Positions 42,561 through 52,331 are shown, counted from the first letter of the stretch. The stretch is 64,000 bases of DNA from Pontibacter ramchanderi (GCF_002846395.1 NZ_PJMU01000003.1:806001-870000), one strand, 5' to 3'. Made by a program: numbers and translations. The notes: generated by a model not told the origin, from the letters alone.

Positions 42561-43814
42561 TTATTTCGTTGACTCAATGCGATGCTCAAAAATGCGCTCC
42601 ATCACCGTGGCTACCGGCCCCAGTATACCTGCCTGCGTGCCCAGCTTGGACATCGCAATCTCGGTGCGCTCGCGCAGCTGCGTCATGCAGTACGTGTTGA
42701 TGGATTGCTGTATAGGCGTGGTGAGGTACTGCCGGGCCTCGGCCATTTTGCCGCCGATGATGATCAGCTCCGGGTTAAAAAGCTGGATCAGCATGGCGAT
42801 GCCCTTGCCCAGGTTACGGCCCGTCTCAGCGAGTATGTTGATGGCGTACTGGTCGCCTTCGTGTGCCGCCTCAATGATGGCCTGCGGCTCTATCTTTTGC
42901 AGTTCGTTGCCTGCCAACGCTTTCAGTAAGGTATCCTGTCCGGCTTGCAGTCCTTCGCGGGCCATGCGGGCCAGGGCACTTCCCGAGGCCACCGTCTCCA
43001 GGCAACCCCGCTTGCCGCAGTGACACAGCACTCCGTTGTCGACAAAAGGGATGTGACCGAACTCGCCCGCAAAACCAGAAGTACCCAATCGTAGCTTGCC
43101 ATCCAGGATGATGCCGAGGCCTATACCCCAGTCCAGCGTGAGCACGAGCACATCGCGCTTGCCCTGCGCCGCCCCAAAACGGTACTCGGCCAGGGTAGCG
43201 CTCTTCACGTCGTTCTGGATATAAACCGGTTTGTTGAATTTGAGTGCCAGCAGGTCCTGCAGCGGGGTTTCATCCTGCCCCGTGATAAGGTAGGTATAGC
43301 TGTCGCCTTCGCGGGAAGAGACGAGCCCGGGCATGCTCAGGCCAATGCCCATCAGTTTATCGGCGTCTATACCTGCCGAAAGCACCAGGCTATTTGCATG
43401 CCGGTGCAGTGCATCGACAGCGCTCAGGTCTTTGGACAGGTTAAATGGAAAAGTATGGATGCCGGTGATGTTGTTGTTCGTTCCGTCGAAAATAGCCATG
43501 CGGATACTGAACTTCTCCATCTCGATGCTCAGCACGAACAGCGAGTTATGGCGCAGTCCGTAGAGCTCTGGCTTGCGCCCTCCCACCGATTCGCCGCGCC
43601 CCTGCTTCTCTACCAGTCCCTCGGCCATCAGTTCGTTAAGCAATGCCATAGAAGTCGGCGAACTGATGCTGAAGCGGTTGCAGATGTCGGCATTGGAGCG
43701 GGCTCCTTTCACATAAAGGTGGCGTACGATCCTGATCTTCTGCAGATGCTTTTTGCGCTCCACATGATTCAGCTTCTCCAGAAAACCCTCTTCCATTGCC
43801 AGGAATGCACCCAT
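42561..43814 (-). CDS. ROK family transcriptional regulator (NagC-like)
   Basis: A 417-residue protein: an N-terminal winged helix (ICNRFSISSPTSMALLNELMAEGLV, about 43-67) and a ROK sugar-kinase-like domain with the zinc motif CHCGKRGCLE and GEFGHIPF. A second Met at residue 7 may be the true start. It is first in the leftward group, 41 bp before the NagB fusion, so it most likely controls this GlcNAc locus, responding to an amino sugar or its phosphate. Its upstream region is very AT-rich. Confidence 0.88.
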   Translation of the reverse strand: MGAFLAMEEGFLEKLNHVERKKHLQKIRIVRHLYVKGARSNADICNRFSISSPTSMALLNELMAEGLVEKQGRGESVGGRKPELYGLRHNSLFVLSIEMEKFSIRMAIFDGTNNNITGIHTFPFNLSKDLSAVDALHRHANSLVLSAGIDADKLMGIGLSMPGLVSSREGDSYTYLITGQDETPLQDLLALKFNKPVYIQNDVKSATLAEYRFGAAQGKRDVLVLTLDWGIGLGIILDGKLRLGTSGFAGEFGHIPFVDNGVLCHCGKRGCLETVASGSALARMAREGLQAGQDTLLKALAGNELQKIEPQAIIEAAHEGDQYAINILAETGRNLGKGIAMLIQLFNPELIIIGGKMAEARQYLTTPIQQSINTYCMTQLRERTEIAMSKLGTQAGILGPVATVMERIFEHRIESTK

Positions 43815-44024
43815 TTAATCAGAACTGTAGTGTTAACATGAAGTACGTTAATAAAGACAACTTAAGCAAAAACTTTTAATAAAATTTTATAAAAGTTATT
43901 TAAGATAAATTAATTTTTGCCTTATTAATTAAGCTAATCTAAAAAAATTTAGAATTTAAAGTTAACGTTGCTAGCTGCTGCTCTACCTTTTTATCTACCT
44001 ATCGTTTCCTCTGTTCAATAAAAA

Positions 44025-44048
44025 AGGCAGTAGCTCGCGCTACTGCCT
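44025..44048 (-). terminator. Terminator of the NlpC/P60 gene
   Basis: AGGCAGTAGC and its complement (44025-44034, 44039-44048) with a 4-base loop; on the - strand a T run follows. It ends the leftward transcript that includes the peptidase. Confidence 0.85.
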
Positions 44049-44072
44049 CTGGGTAAAGTCATTTAGCTGTTA

Positions 44073-45281
44073 TCATTCATAAAGCGGCTTTTCGCGCAAA
44101 TCCACCAGCGTGGCCTCTGGCGACACACGCTTGGCGCGCAGGAAGCGGCCGAGCTCAAAGGCGTCGTGGTTTGCAGCGGAAGGGTTCATGCTGTTGATGC
44201 GCACACGGCCGGCAGAGTGGATGAACTCCTGGTTACCGCCGATCCACATGCCCACGTGCACCACACGCTCGGGCTTGCCGTCTTTGGCAGGCACGCCAAA
44301 GAACAACAGGTCGCCAGGACGCATTTCATCCCAGCCCTTGTCCGTGTTAACCAACTCGCCAATATGCACCTGCTGCGAAGCATCGCGCGGCAACACCAAG
44401 CCGTTCATGAAGAAAATGGTCTTTGTAAAGCCGCTGCAGTCCATACCTTTCACAGAAGTGCCGCCCCACAGGTAGGGCATACCGAGCATTTCTTTGCTGG
44501 AGGCTACCAGGTTCTCCTCGGTTGGTTTGCGGGTAGCAACCCATTCCTTAAAATCCATGGCCTCGGCAGCAGAAATAAAGCCTGTACGTCCATCAGGGAA
44601 GCTCACCTCGTAAAAATCTTTCGTCTTGTTTTTCAGTACCAGCACATCGCCATACACCATGTCCGATACTGGAGCCGTGTTCTTATCTGCAGTGGCGTGC
44701 GCGAAGCCGTAGGTTTTGGTATAGATCAGCTTCTTGCCCTGCTGCCACTTGTTGAAAGCAGATTGATCCATTAAGGCCACGCCGCCATAGTCCACCCAGG
44801 CCAGATACTGGTCAGGGGTCTGCACCAAATACCAGCCGTCTTGCTTTTTCCATACCTTGAGCGGAGTGCCCATAGTCGCCTGCGTGGCCAGTTCGGCAGA
44901 GTGCTTCGGCTGCGAACGCAGGTTAGCCACCGAAATCGTCACGATGGCCTGGTGTTTCCCCTCAAGCGCTGCTTCCGGCAACACCTGTATGCTGTCTACG
45001 AACGGCATATTGGCTGCCTGCAGACGCTTCACCAATTCCGCTTTCGCTTCTGGCATATTGGTCTCGCCCCGCAGCACATTACCCTTGGGCTCCACATCAA
45101 AGAGCGCCACCCGCTTGTCGGGCGCAAACTGTTGCCGCACGGCATCGATGTGTGTTTTGGCCGGGGAAACAGCTGCTTCGGCCTTAACCGCTGTGACGGT
45201 TTCAGAGGGAGTGCTTTGTGTGCCTGCACAGGAAGCGAGCACCAGCAAAAACAAAAGCACGAAAGGATTCTTCTTGATCAT
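44073..45281 (-). CDS. NlpC/P60 (C40) endopeptidase lipoprotein with SH3 domain
   Basis: A 402-residue protein starting at MIKKNPF (45281), with lipobox VLASC. An SH3b-type region (VANLRSQPKHSAELATQ, GWYLVQTPDQYLAWVD) precedes the catalytic NlpC/P60 domain, whose Cys is in KGMDCSGFTK and His in RVVHVGMWIGG. Such enzymes cut the gamma-D-Glu-diamino acid bond of murein peptides. With the dipeptide epimerase and DUF819 permease upstream it fits a YkfABC-like muropeptide route. Confidence 0.9.
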   Translation of the reverse strand: MIKKNPFVLLFLLVLASCAGTQSTPSETVTAVKAEAAVSPAKTHIDAVRQQFAPDKRVALFDVEPKGNVLRGETNMPEAKAELVKRLQAANMPFVDSIQVLPEAALEGKHQAIVTISVANLRSQPKHSAELATQATMGTPLKVWKKQDGWYLVQTPDQYLAWVDYGGVALMDQSAFNKWQQGKKLIYTKTYGFAHATADKNTAPVSDMVYGDVLVLKNKTKDFYEVSFPDGRTGFISAAEAMDFKEWVATRKPTEENLVASSKEMLGMPYLWGGTSVKGMDCSGFTKTIFFMNGLVLPRDASQQVHIGELVNTDKGWDEMRPGDLLFFGVPAKDGKPERVVHVGMWIGGNQEFIHSAGRVRINSMNPSAANHDAFELGRFLRAKRVSPEATLVDLREKPLYE

Positions 45282-45363
45282 GGTATCGGTTTTTAAGCGA
45301 CCGTCAGCACCGGGTCTGAAGGCAGCATTATTCACTAAACATTTATCGCTCTATAATAATTCG

Positions 45364-46629
45364 CTACTGCGGCGCCACCAGCTGCATGAGTATACCTGAG
45401 ATGTAAGCCCCATAGGTGCCCACGGCATAGCCCAGTATCGCGAGCAACACACCCACCGGCGCCAGTGCCGGATGGAAGGCGGCCGCCACAATCGGAGCCG
45501 AAGCCGCCCCGCCCACATTGGCCTGACTGCCCACCGCCAGGAAAAAGAACGGCGCTTTAACCAGTTTGCCCACAATAAAGAGTAGCAGCATGTGCATCGA
45601 GATCCAGATGATGCCCACCAGGAACAGCCCCGGCTGACTCACGATAGCGGTCACGTCCATCTGCATACCGATGGTGGCCACCAGGATGTAAAGGAAGATA
45701 CTGGCTATACGCGAAGCACCCGCTCCCTCCAGGTTACGGGCCTTTGTGGTGGACAGCAGCATACCAAAAGTGGTGGCCAGCACTACCAGCCAGAAGAAGC
45801 CGGAGGTAAGGCTAAACCGGGCTAAGCCCGGGGCATTGGCCTCAATCCAGGGCGCGATGATATCGGCAAAGAAGTGCGCCAGGCCAGTCAGGCCAAATCC
45901 TATACCGCCTATCAGCATCAGATCGGGCATGGTTGGCACGCGCATGATGCTGTTGCGGTAGCGCTCGATTTTGTTCTTCAGCTCATTCACAGCCGAGCTA
46001 TCCGCCTTAAAGAAAGCATCGATCTTTTCTGATCTGCCCGCTCCGTAAAGCAGCACCGCCATCCATATATTCGCCACGATCACGTCCACGGCAATCACAG
46101 CAGAGAACAGGTTCGGGCTGGGCTGGAAGATCTCGTACATGGCCAATTGGTTGGCTCCGCCCCCGATCCAACTGCCCGCAATGGTGGTCAGTCCGCGCCA
46201 AACAGCATCCGGTCCCGCTCCCCCTACAATGTCAGGTGCAAAAGCGGAGACAATCAGGATGGCCAGGGGACCACCGATCACAATGCCGACAGTACCGGTG
46301 ATGAACATAAGTCCCGCCTTGTGGCGCAGCTTCCAGATCTCTTTCAGGTCGAGGCTGATGGTGAAGAGCACCAAACTCGCCGGCAGCAGGTAGCGTGAGG
46401 CCATGCCGTACAAAGCTGATGTTTCGCCGGAAATGATATTGAGGGAGTTGAGTAAGCTTGGAATAAGGTAACACAGCAAAAGCGAGGGCACCACCGAGTA
46501 GAATTTCTTGAAGACAGTGCGCTCGCTTGATGATGTTTTGAAAATGATAGCCAGTATGACGACCAATATGCCCAGCACGACGGCGTCGTTGGTGATGAGG
46601 GGTGTTGTAGCAGTAGTGGTTTCTTCCAT
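45364..46629 (-). CDS. DUF819 family permease
   Basis: A 421-residue membrane protein with about ten helices. The DUF819 pattern is visible: ASRYLLPASLVLFTISLDLKE, GSWIGGGANQLAM and FFLAVGSQANVGGAASAP. Substrates are unproven for this family. Its place between an NlpC/P60 peptidase and a dipeptide epimerase suggests a peptide or amino-acid substrate from the cell wall, but that is inference. Confidence 0.85.
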   Translation of the reverse strand: MEETTTATTPLITNDAVVLGILVVILAIIFKTSSSERTVFKKFYSVVPSLLLCYLIPSLLNSLNIISGETSALYGMASRYLLPASLVLFTISLDLKEIWKLRHKAGLMFITGTVGIVIGGPLAILIVSAFAPDIVGGAGPDAVWRGLTTIAGSWIGGGANQLAMYEIFQPSPNLFSAVIAVDVIVANIWMAVLLYGAGRSEKIDAFFKADSSAVNELKNKIERYRNSIMRVPTMPDLMLIGGIGFGLTGLAHFFADIIAPWIEANAPGLARFSLTSGFFWLVVLATTFGMLLSTTKARNLEGAGASRIASIFLYILVATIGMQMDVTAIVSQPGLFLVGIIWISMHMLLLFIVGKLVKAPFFFLAVGSQANVGGAASAPIVAAAFHPALAPVGVLLAILGYAVGTYGAYISGILMQLVAPQ

Positions 46630-46825
46630 GAAATGGTGTAGTAGTCTTGAAATCTTTTATTTTTAAAGGGGCTTTTCCTGTCGGTGTTGGCTTATGCTGT
46701 GGCCTTGCATACCTGCAGAAGCGGCTGTCTTAGCAATACCTTAACCTGAGGCCTCCGGCCCTACCATAGCAGACACGAGCGTGAACGCTCGCGCATAGCA
46801 CATGGCCCTGCTGCCCAAGCAAAAC

Positions 46826-47893
46826 CTATACCTGAGCAAACTGATTGACCAAGCCTGTTAACCGTCGGATATCCTCCTCCGTGTGCGCACTGCTCAGAAT
46901 GATTCGCGTGATCGGATCATCGGAAGGCGTTGGGTAGCGGAAGCTGGAGATGATCACGCCCTGCTCCTGCAGGTATGCTGCCAAGCGGTGCTCGCGCACC
47001 CCAAAAACCGGATACCTTTCAAAGTAACTGAATTGCCCGGGCCGCTCCAAATGTTGCAGAAAATAAGCGATGTTCGCGAAGAGCTTTTCGCGGGCTTCCT
47101 TGAACACGGCCTCGCATTGCAAAAAGGCATACAGGTAGGCAGGTATAGCCGGAGAAGCACCGCCGAAGTAATGGCTATGCCGCAATCTGTCGACCAGTTC
47201 TTTATCTCCCAGCACAACACCGGCAGGTATACCCAAAGCCTTACCCATGGAGCTGGCCACGACCAGTCGTAGGTTCGGCTGCAGACGGGCTTTCAGCTGT
47301 GCAAACACCCCATTGCCGTCTTCCCCGGTTACCCCGAAGCCATGCGAATCATCCACAATCAGCGTGATTTGTTTGTCTTTGGGCAAAGCACTGAGCCAAC
47401 TGAAACCGTGGTTACGGGCTTTGAGCGGGTCGAGGGAGTTGCAGACCAGAATGATGTGCTCTTCCTCAGCATTTTTTACCTGCTGCAACATGGGCCCGAC
47501 CCAGGCGTCGTAGTCACCGGTGGCTTCGTCGGCAGTGCTGCGCCAGAGGGCCGGGTGCGTGTTGGGTGCGTAGATAAAATGGCCGCTTCCCTGCAGGGTC
47601 TGCACCAGTGCCTGTCCCGCCAGGTAACCCGACGACATGGTAAAGGCCGCCTCGGCACCTGTATACCTGGCCAGGTACTCCTCCACCTCCTGGAACACAC
47701 GCAATTGCAGGTTGGAGTTGCGGGAGCTGGAGTAGTTGGTGCCGTAGCGAGCCATGCCTTCCAGCACGCACTGCCTGAACGCCTCGTTCACAGGTATACC
47801 CAGGTAAGAGGTCCCGCTGAAAAACAGGAACTCCTCCCCGTCCACTACCAGGGTGCGGCCCGGCAACTGATCCGTGTATACTTTGTTGGCCAT
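46826..47893 (-). CDS. AONS/KBL-type PLP-dependent aminotransferase family protein
   Basis: A 355-residue fold-type I PLP enzyme. VDDSHGFGVTG carries the Asp that contacts the PLP nitrogen and SSMGKALGIPAG the Schiff-base lysine (about 222). It resembles alpha-oxoamine synthases (BioF, Kbl) but is shorter, lacking about 40 N-terminal residues. Its start codon overlaps the stop of the epimerase gene (TAATG), so translation is coupled. The substrate may be an amino acid or oxo-acid released from the murein dipeptide; it is not bioF by context. Confidence 0.8.
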   Translation of the reverse strand: MANKVYTDQLPGRTLVVDGEEFLFFSGTSYLGIPVNEAFRQCVLEGMARYGTNYSSSRNSNLQLRVFQEVEEYLARYTGAEAAFTMSSGYLAGQALVQTLQGSGHFIYAPNTHPALWRSTADEATGDYDAWVGPMLQQVKNAEEEHIILVCNSLDPLKARNHGFSWLSALPKDKQITLIVDDSHGFGVTGEDGNGVFAQLKARLQPNLRLVVASSMGKALGIPAGVVLGDKELVDRLRHSHYFGGASPAIPAYLYAFLQCEAVFKEAREKLFANIAYFLQHLERPGQFSYFERYPVFGVREHRLAAYLQEQGVIISSFRYPTPSDDPITRIILSSAHTEEDIRRLTGLVNQFAQV

Positions 47894-48912
47894 TAGGCGA
47901 TCAGGGTCACGCCTGTGCCGTTTACGCTTTCGTTGTAGCTCACCTTGCCGTAGTCGATGGTGACGCCTTTAGCGATGTCTTTGCTCAGCAGCAGGGCGCC
48001 GTCCATGTCCACATAGTCAAGCATCGGCAGCAGTTGCGCGATAGCCGAGATGCCTACGCTGGACTCGGTCATGCAGCCAACCATCACTTTCATGCCCAGG
48101 CTCTTGGCTTCGGCGATCATGCGACGGGCAGGTGTCAGGCCACCGCATTTGGTGAGTTTGATGTTCACGCCATGGAACAGGCCGTGGCATTTGGCTACGT
48201 CACTTTCGGTGATGCAACTCTCGTCGGCGATCAGAGGCAGTTCGGAGCGCTTGTATACCTCTTTCATGCCTTCCAGGTCGTCGGCTTTCATCGGCTGTTC
48301 AATAAACTGCACACCCAGCTCCTTCAACTGTTTTGAGTTTTCGATCGTTTCTTCCACACCCCAGGCGCAATTGGCGTCCACACGGAAAATAGCATCCGTG
48401 TGCTTGCGCAGCTCCTTGATAATGGCCACGTCTTCTTTCGTCCCCAGCTTGATCTTGTATAGTGGCCACGGCATTTCCTGCAGCTTCTTCACCATGTTCT
48501 CGATGGAGTCGATGCCAATGGTATAGTTGGTGAGCGGCATGTTCTTTGCCTCCAATCCCCAGATTTTGTAGAGCGGCTGGCCTTTCATTTTACCAAACAG
48601 GTCATTGGCAGCCAGGTCAAGTGCGCAGAGAGCAAAAGGATGGTCCGCCAGTTGTGGCTGCATCTGCGCCCAGAATTCCTCCGGTGAAGTCAGCTCTGTC
48701 GACTCGATTTTCTCACGGATGTTCTCCAGCGCTTCGGTCATGCTCTCGATGGTGAAGCCATAGTAAGGATTGCTCGTCGCTTCGCCGTAGCCTTTGTGCT
48801 CGCCGTGCTGCAGTTCCACAATCATGGTTGGCTGCACATCGCGTGAGTCGTAGGAAATAGTGAAGGTATGCCGCAGCGGCAGATCGAAGGAGCGTATCGT
48901 TAGTTTCAACAT
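47893..48912 (-). CDS. L-Ala-D/L-Glu (dipeptide) epimerase
   Basis: A 339-residue enolase-superfamily enzyme. YKIKLG gives the catalytic KxK lysines (about 155), metal ligands are in RVDANCAW, FIEQPMK and IADESC, and the second lysine is in NIKLTKCGG. The final strand DMDGALLL matches dipeptide epimerases, which convert L-Ala-D-Glu from murein to L-Ala-L-Glu so that it can be hydrolysed. First gene of the leftward epimerase-aminotransferase pair. Confidence 0.9.
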   Translation of the reverse strand: MLKLTIRSFDLPLRHTFTISYDSRDVQPTMIVELQHGEHKGYGEATSNPYYGFTIESMTEALENIREKIESTELTSPEEFWAQMQPQLADHPFALCALDLAANDLFGKMKGQPLYKIWGLEAKNMPLTNYTIGIDSIENMVKKLQEMPWPLYKIKLGTKEDVAIIKELRKHTDAIFRVDANCAWGVEETIENSKQLKELGVQFIEQPMKADDLEGMKEVYKRSELPLIADESCITESDVAKCHGLFHGVNIKLTKCGGLTPARRMIAEAKSLGMKVMVGCMTESSVGISAIAQLLPMLDYVDMDGALLLSKDIAKGVTIDYGKVSYNESVNGTGVTLIA

Positions 48913-49010
48913 GGTGTTGGTTAGTTTGTATGGTCAGGTATAGGTTAGGTTAATTGTTGATTGCTGGTTGTTGATTGTTTATTGCTGATTGTTTATAAAT
49001 TATTGTCGTT

Positions 49011-49218
49011 ACCCCTGCCCCCTTCAAAGGGCAGGGCCGTTAAGTTCTGCAAAAACTATCCCCTTGAGGGGATTATAGGGGTGTTAATTCGGTGCATAAA
49101 TGCCAATTATACACTGATTTGTAATTCAACCGCAGCTGCAAACACCTCTCTGCGCTCCCCTCAAGGGGAGAATTCCCAAGATCTTAATTGCCCTACCTTT
49201 GAAGGGGGTAGTGGGATG
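49011..49218. repeat. MITE-like element with nested terminal inverted repeats
   Basis: About 208 bp between the epimerase and PBP4 genes. The two ends (49011-49050 and the complement of about 49180-49218) match over roughly 38 bases with a handful of mismatches, sharing CCCCTTCAAAGG. A second inner pair, around CCCCTTGAGGGG and CCCCTCAAGGGG, is also inverted. It encodes nothing. This looks like a miniature inverted-repeat or REP-type element. Confidence 0.65.
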
Positions 49219-49282
49219 ATTATCATGCACTTAAGTATTCCTTAAATTCAGTGCTAATTGCAAATCCGAAATAGCTTTCAGT

Positions 49283-50638
49283 TTAATACTTCTCATGCAC
49301 CTCAGTCATAATACGCTCCATGGCGCTTCTTATCTCTGACGACGATGTTTTAAAGTTATTATTCATAAAGCTGTACATCAAAAGCTTACCGCTTTTGGTC
49401 ATAATGTAGCCGCTCTGGTTGTGTACGTGCGCCAGCGTGCCGGATTTACCGAAAACAAAAGGCACATCGGCTTTGTAAATGGTACGGAAAGTACCGGGTC
49501 TGCCGCCTACGGCCAGCATCGGCAAGAGCTTCTCTTTCGGCCGCTCGGCATGCATTTTCTGCAGAAGCGCGATGATGCTGCGTGGCGTGAACATATTCAT
49601 CGACGAAAGGCCCGAGCCGTCGATCCAAACCGGTGCGTCCGGCAGGTCAGCCAAGTAATTTTGCACGGCGTACTTGATGGCCCGCTCAACCGAAAGCGTG
49701 TCTGAGAAAGTGCCGGAGCTTAGCATCATCAATTGTTCGGCCATCAAATTGTCGCTTACCTGCAGCATGCGCTTGAACACAGAATCAGCCGGCAGTCCGT
49801 AAAGCACCTGGCCACCGGCAGGTATAGGGCGCTTCACCATTTTAACCGGGCGTTTCAGCGTGTCGGCCAATAGCTGCACCGTCAGCTCAGGGGATGTGAT
49901 AAAAGGCACTTCCTGCGAGAAGGCAATGGCAGCGCGCTTCGGGTTATAGGCAATGTCGTTGGATCGCCAGGCTCTGCGGAAGGTATCGCGATGCGCGTCT
50001 TTCGAAGTGTCTGGCTTCACGTGTTTAGTAAAGAAGGTTGGCGTTGTCGTGTAGGCCGTGGTGCTGTCCTTTTTGAACTTGATGATGTTGCCGTGGATCG
50101 GGAAAGGGCTGCGCTCCGGTTGGTAGTAGTAATTGTAATCGTCCCAGCCCCAGTTGGTGGCGAAGGGCGTGCTGGTCATGGGCGCCTCGACGTAGTAGAG
50201 CTTCTCCTTGCGGTTCTTCAGGAAATCGTAGGCAATGTTGTTCTGCAGGTCCATGTGCGTGAAGGTCGGATCGCCGGTGCCCCAGAAGATCAGCGAGTCA
50301 CCTTTGGCCACATACTTGAGCGCCGGGATGGAGTCGCCCAGCATTTTGGAAGCCGCATAAAAGGTAAATAGCTTGGTATTAGATGCCGGCACGAAGTACT
50401 TGTCGGCATTGTGCTCCACCACCGCCTTGCCCAGTTCCGGGTCATACAACACAAAGCCCACAAAGCTTTTCTGCAAAGCCGCCACCTCCATCACCTGCCG
50501 TTGGATCTCTGCCGGTCCGTAAGGCGCAGGCGCTTCCGCCACAGGTTTGGCAGCGCTACAGCCAAGCATGAAAAGCAGGCCAAGGCAGGGTATAAGTTTT
50601 GATGTATAGCGGGTGAGAAGGGGTTTGGTCATAGTCAA
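49283..50638 (-). CDS. dacB: D-alanyl-D-alanine carboxypeptidase/endopeptidase (PBP4, S13)
   Basis: A 451-residue lipoprotein (lipobox MLGC, Cys27). The penicillin-binding motifs are PASNTK (S86, K89), SDN in VSDNLMAEQ and KSG in FGKSGTLAHV, in S13 order and spacing. It trims or cleaves murein peptides in the periplasm. The usual large insertion of S13 enzymes between the first two motifs is present (about 100-270). It is 24 bp downstream of the amidase gene. Confidence 0.92.
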   Translation of the reverse strand: MTMTKPLLTRYTSKLIPCLGLLFMLGCSAAKPVAEAPAPYGPAEIQRQVMEVAALQKSFVGFVLYDPELGKAVVEHNADKYFVPASNTKLFTFYAASKMLGDSIPALKYVAKGDSLIFWGTGDPTFTHMDLQNNIAYDFLKNRKEKLYYVEAPMTSTPFATNWGWDDYNYYYQPERSPFPIHGNIIKFKKDSTTAYTTTPTFFTKHVKPDTSKDAHRDTFRRAWRSNDIAYNPKRAAIAFSQEVPFITSPELTVQLLADTLKRPVKMVKRPIPAGGQVLYGLPADSVFKRMLQVSDNLMAEQLMMLSSGTFSDTLSVERAIKYAVQNYLADLPDAPVWIDGSGLSSMNMFTPRSIIALLQKMHAERPKEKLLPMLAVGGRPGTFRTIYKADVPFVFGKSGTLAHVHNQSGYIMTKSGKLLMYSFMNNNFKTSSSEIRSAMERIMTEVHEKY

Positions 50639-50662
50639 GGATCGTCAGTTTAGTATACCAAT

Positions 50663-51577
50663 TTACAAATACTTCTGATACAGGTTATAAAGAATCAGCT
50701 TCTCATCCTCCGTCAGCGGACTGTTTATGTCATTCTGGATAAAATGGATCTTGAAAGCCCTTACCGCAGCCTCCGGATTGCGCACATCATATCCAATAAT
50801 GCGCAGGGCATCCATTGGGTTGAAGTTATCAGGCAGCGTATACTTCGGTACTGTCTCCAGCACGAGCAAAGGCGTCTGGTCTCCTTCGCCGCCTACTGCC
50901 ACTTCGCGCAGCACCTGCTCTTTATCGAGTACGTCCTCATCATACCACAGTCCGAATCCATTGTCGGCAAGGGTTTTCCAGGGGAACAACGGACTGGGGT
51001 CTACTTTGCGCACCGGGGCAATGTCGGCGTGGCCAATGAAGTTCTCGGCAGGTATACCGTGCTCTTTTTTAAGCTTGCCCAGTACCGCAATCAGGCTGGC
51101 AATCATTTCCTCCGGGAAGGGTTCTGAGCCGTTGTTGTCGAGCTCTATACCTATCGAAGAAGAGTTGAGGTCGGTGTTGCTGCCCCACTTGCTGTTGCCG
51201 CCGTGCCAGGCCCGCATGTGGTCGTGTAACATCTGGTATACTTTGCCATCACGGCCGATCACGTAGTGCGAACTCACCTTGGTAGAGGGCATGGTGAAAG
51301 TCTTCAGGGTGTGCTCCGTCGAGTTCTGCGCAGTGTGGTGGATGATCACAAAGTTCGGTTTACGCAGGTTGAAGTTGGTGGTGCCCACCCAGTAATCGCC
51401 TTGCGGATAGGCATGCTCGCCAGTCGGGGCCGCAGGTATAGCACGCAGCGATTTGGCGTAGGCCTTGGCCTGTTTCTTATATGACTTGTTGGTAGCGGCG
51501 TAAGGGTTTGTGGCGCAACTGGCTAGCAAGCCGCAACCGAGTAGTAGTGTAAATGCTTGCGTAAAGATTCGTTTCAT
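50663..51577 (-). CDS. N-acetylmuramoyl-L-alanine amidase (Amidase_2), lipoprotein
   Basis: A 304-residue protein with lipobox LLASC (Cys21). The AmpD-type zinc site is visible: VIIHHTAQN (His), WHGGN, and GHADIAPVRKVDPSP (His and Asp). It cuts the bond between MurNAc and L-Ala. The lipid anchor places it in the envelope, unlike cytosolic AmpD. It precedes PBP4 and probably shares its transcript. Confidence 0.92.
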   Translation of the reverse strand: MKRIFTQAFTLLLGCGLLASCATNPYAATNKSYKKQAKAYAKSLRAIPAAPTGEHAYPQGDYWVGTTNFNLRKPNFVIIHHTAQNSTEHTLKTFTMPSTKVSSHYVIGRDGKVYQMLHDHMRAWHGGNSKWGSNTDLNSSSIGIELDNNGSEPFPEEMIASLIAVLGKLKKEHGIPAENFIGHADIAPVRKVDPSPLFPWKTLADNGFGLWYDEDVLDKEQVLREVAVGGEGDQTPLLVLETVPKYTLPDNFNPMDALRIIGYDVRNPEAAVRAFKIHFIQNDINSPLTEDEKLILYNLYQKYL

Positions 51578-52331
51578 TATGTGCTTACTTGTTCAGTAAA
51601 TATATTAAAATCAATTGTTTATGCTTGCAGGCTGGTTATACCTTGTTATGCCGCCAGTTTAGCGTTAGCGCAACTTGTTGTTGTGCATACGGCCAGTTTG
51701 CAACTGGCGTAGCGGCTTTTGCAGGTATAGCGACCTGCGTTGCTCTGTGGCTTCGCCTGTGCGGCGGGCACTCACTTTTTCCTTGATGAAAAAATCGAGG
51801 GCCCCCTACCCCACTCGCTGAACGCTCTCGACAGGGGGACCCCTTCACCCCCAACAGTGGAGCGTCGTAAAGTGCACCTGGGACAGCTATCTGTTTCATA
51901 GTTAAAGGGGCAAGAATGTCTTGTTATACCTGCCAGTGGTTCGTGACAGAAGCTACAATCCTTATACTATGTAATGGCAGCAGCCTAAAGCTCCCCTCCT
52001 GGGGGTAGGGGCCCTCCTGAAAGGAAAAGAAGGGGCAGGGGTGGTTCGACCCGGTATTCACTGAAATCCTGCTAATCCTCTAATCCTGAAAATCCTGATT
52101 CTGACAACAATCTAATCACCCAGCCACTCAATCACTCATTCACTAACTCACCCCGCACCGCTAGGTATAGCAGCCGCAACATCGTATATTTGTTACTGAC
52201 CACTTACTTACTCGACGCCCCTAATATTGCTTTTATTTGCAGGAATTTAAAAAATTACCGCAAATAAAAATACTTATACCTGAAAACTGTTAAATTGCAG
52301 TATATCTGATATTAAATAAACCTATATCACC
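51578..52331. other. Repeat-rich intergenic region
   Basis: 754 bp between divergent amidase and NagZ-fusion genes. It holds one copy of the ~165 bp repeat (51750-51914), GC-rich runs (around 51990-52050), several AATCCTG-like units (52064-52100), and five AGGTATA/TATACCT words (51637, 51723, 51925, 52163, 52275). Short frames in it are side effects of the repeat. The NagZ promoter should lie in the AT-rich last 120 bases. Confidence 0.6.
51750..51914 (+). repeat. Dispersed ~165-bp repeat, copy A
   Basis: The sequence matches the reverse complement of 62477-62640 at roughly four of five positions by eye, with an almost exact core (CGCTGAACGCTCTCGAC and CACCCCCAACAGTGGAG). It does not code for protein. 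Two copies in intergenic gaps 10.6 kb apart indicate a genomic repeat family. Confidence 0.8.

Noticed and set aside
46826..47893. bioF (biotin synthesis)
   Set aside because: The protein is short for BioF and its coupled neighbour is a dipeptide epimerase; no other bio gene is near.
48961..49220. CRISPR array in the GC-rich repeats
   Set aside because: The units are inverted, not regularly spaced direct repeats, and there are no cas genes.
51589..51899. Short frames on both strands in the amidase-NagZ gap
   Set aside because: They are products of the dispersed repeat; the same peptide appears from its other copy at 62518-62600, which shows DNA-level, not protein-level, relationship.
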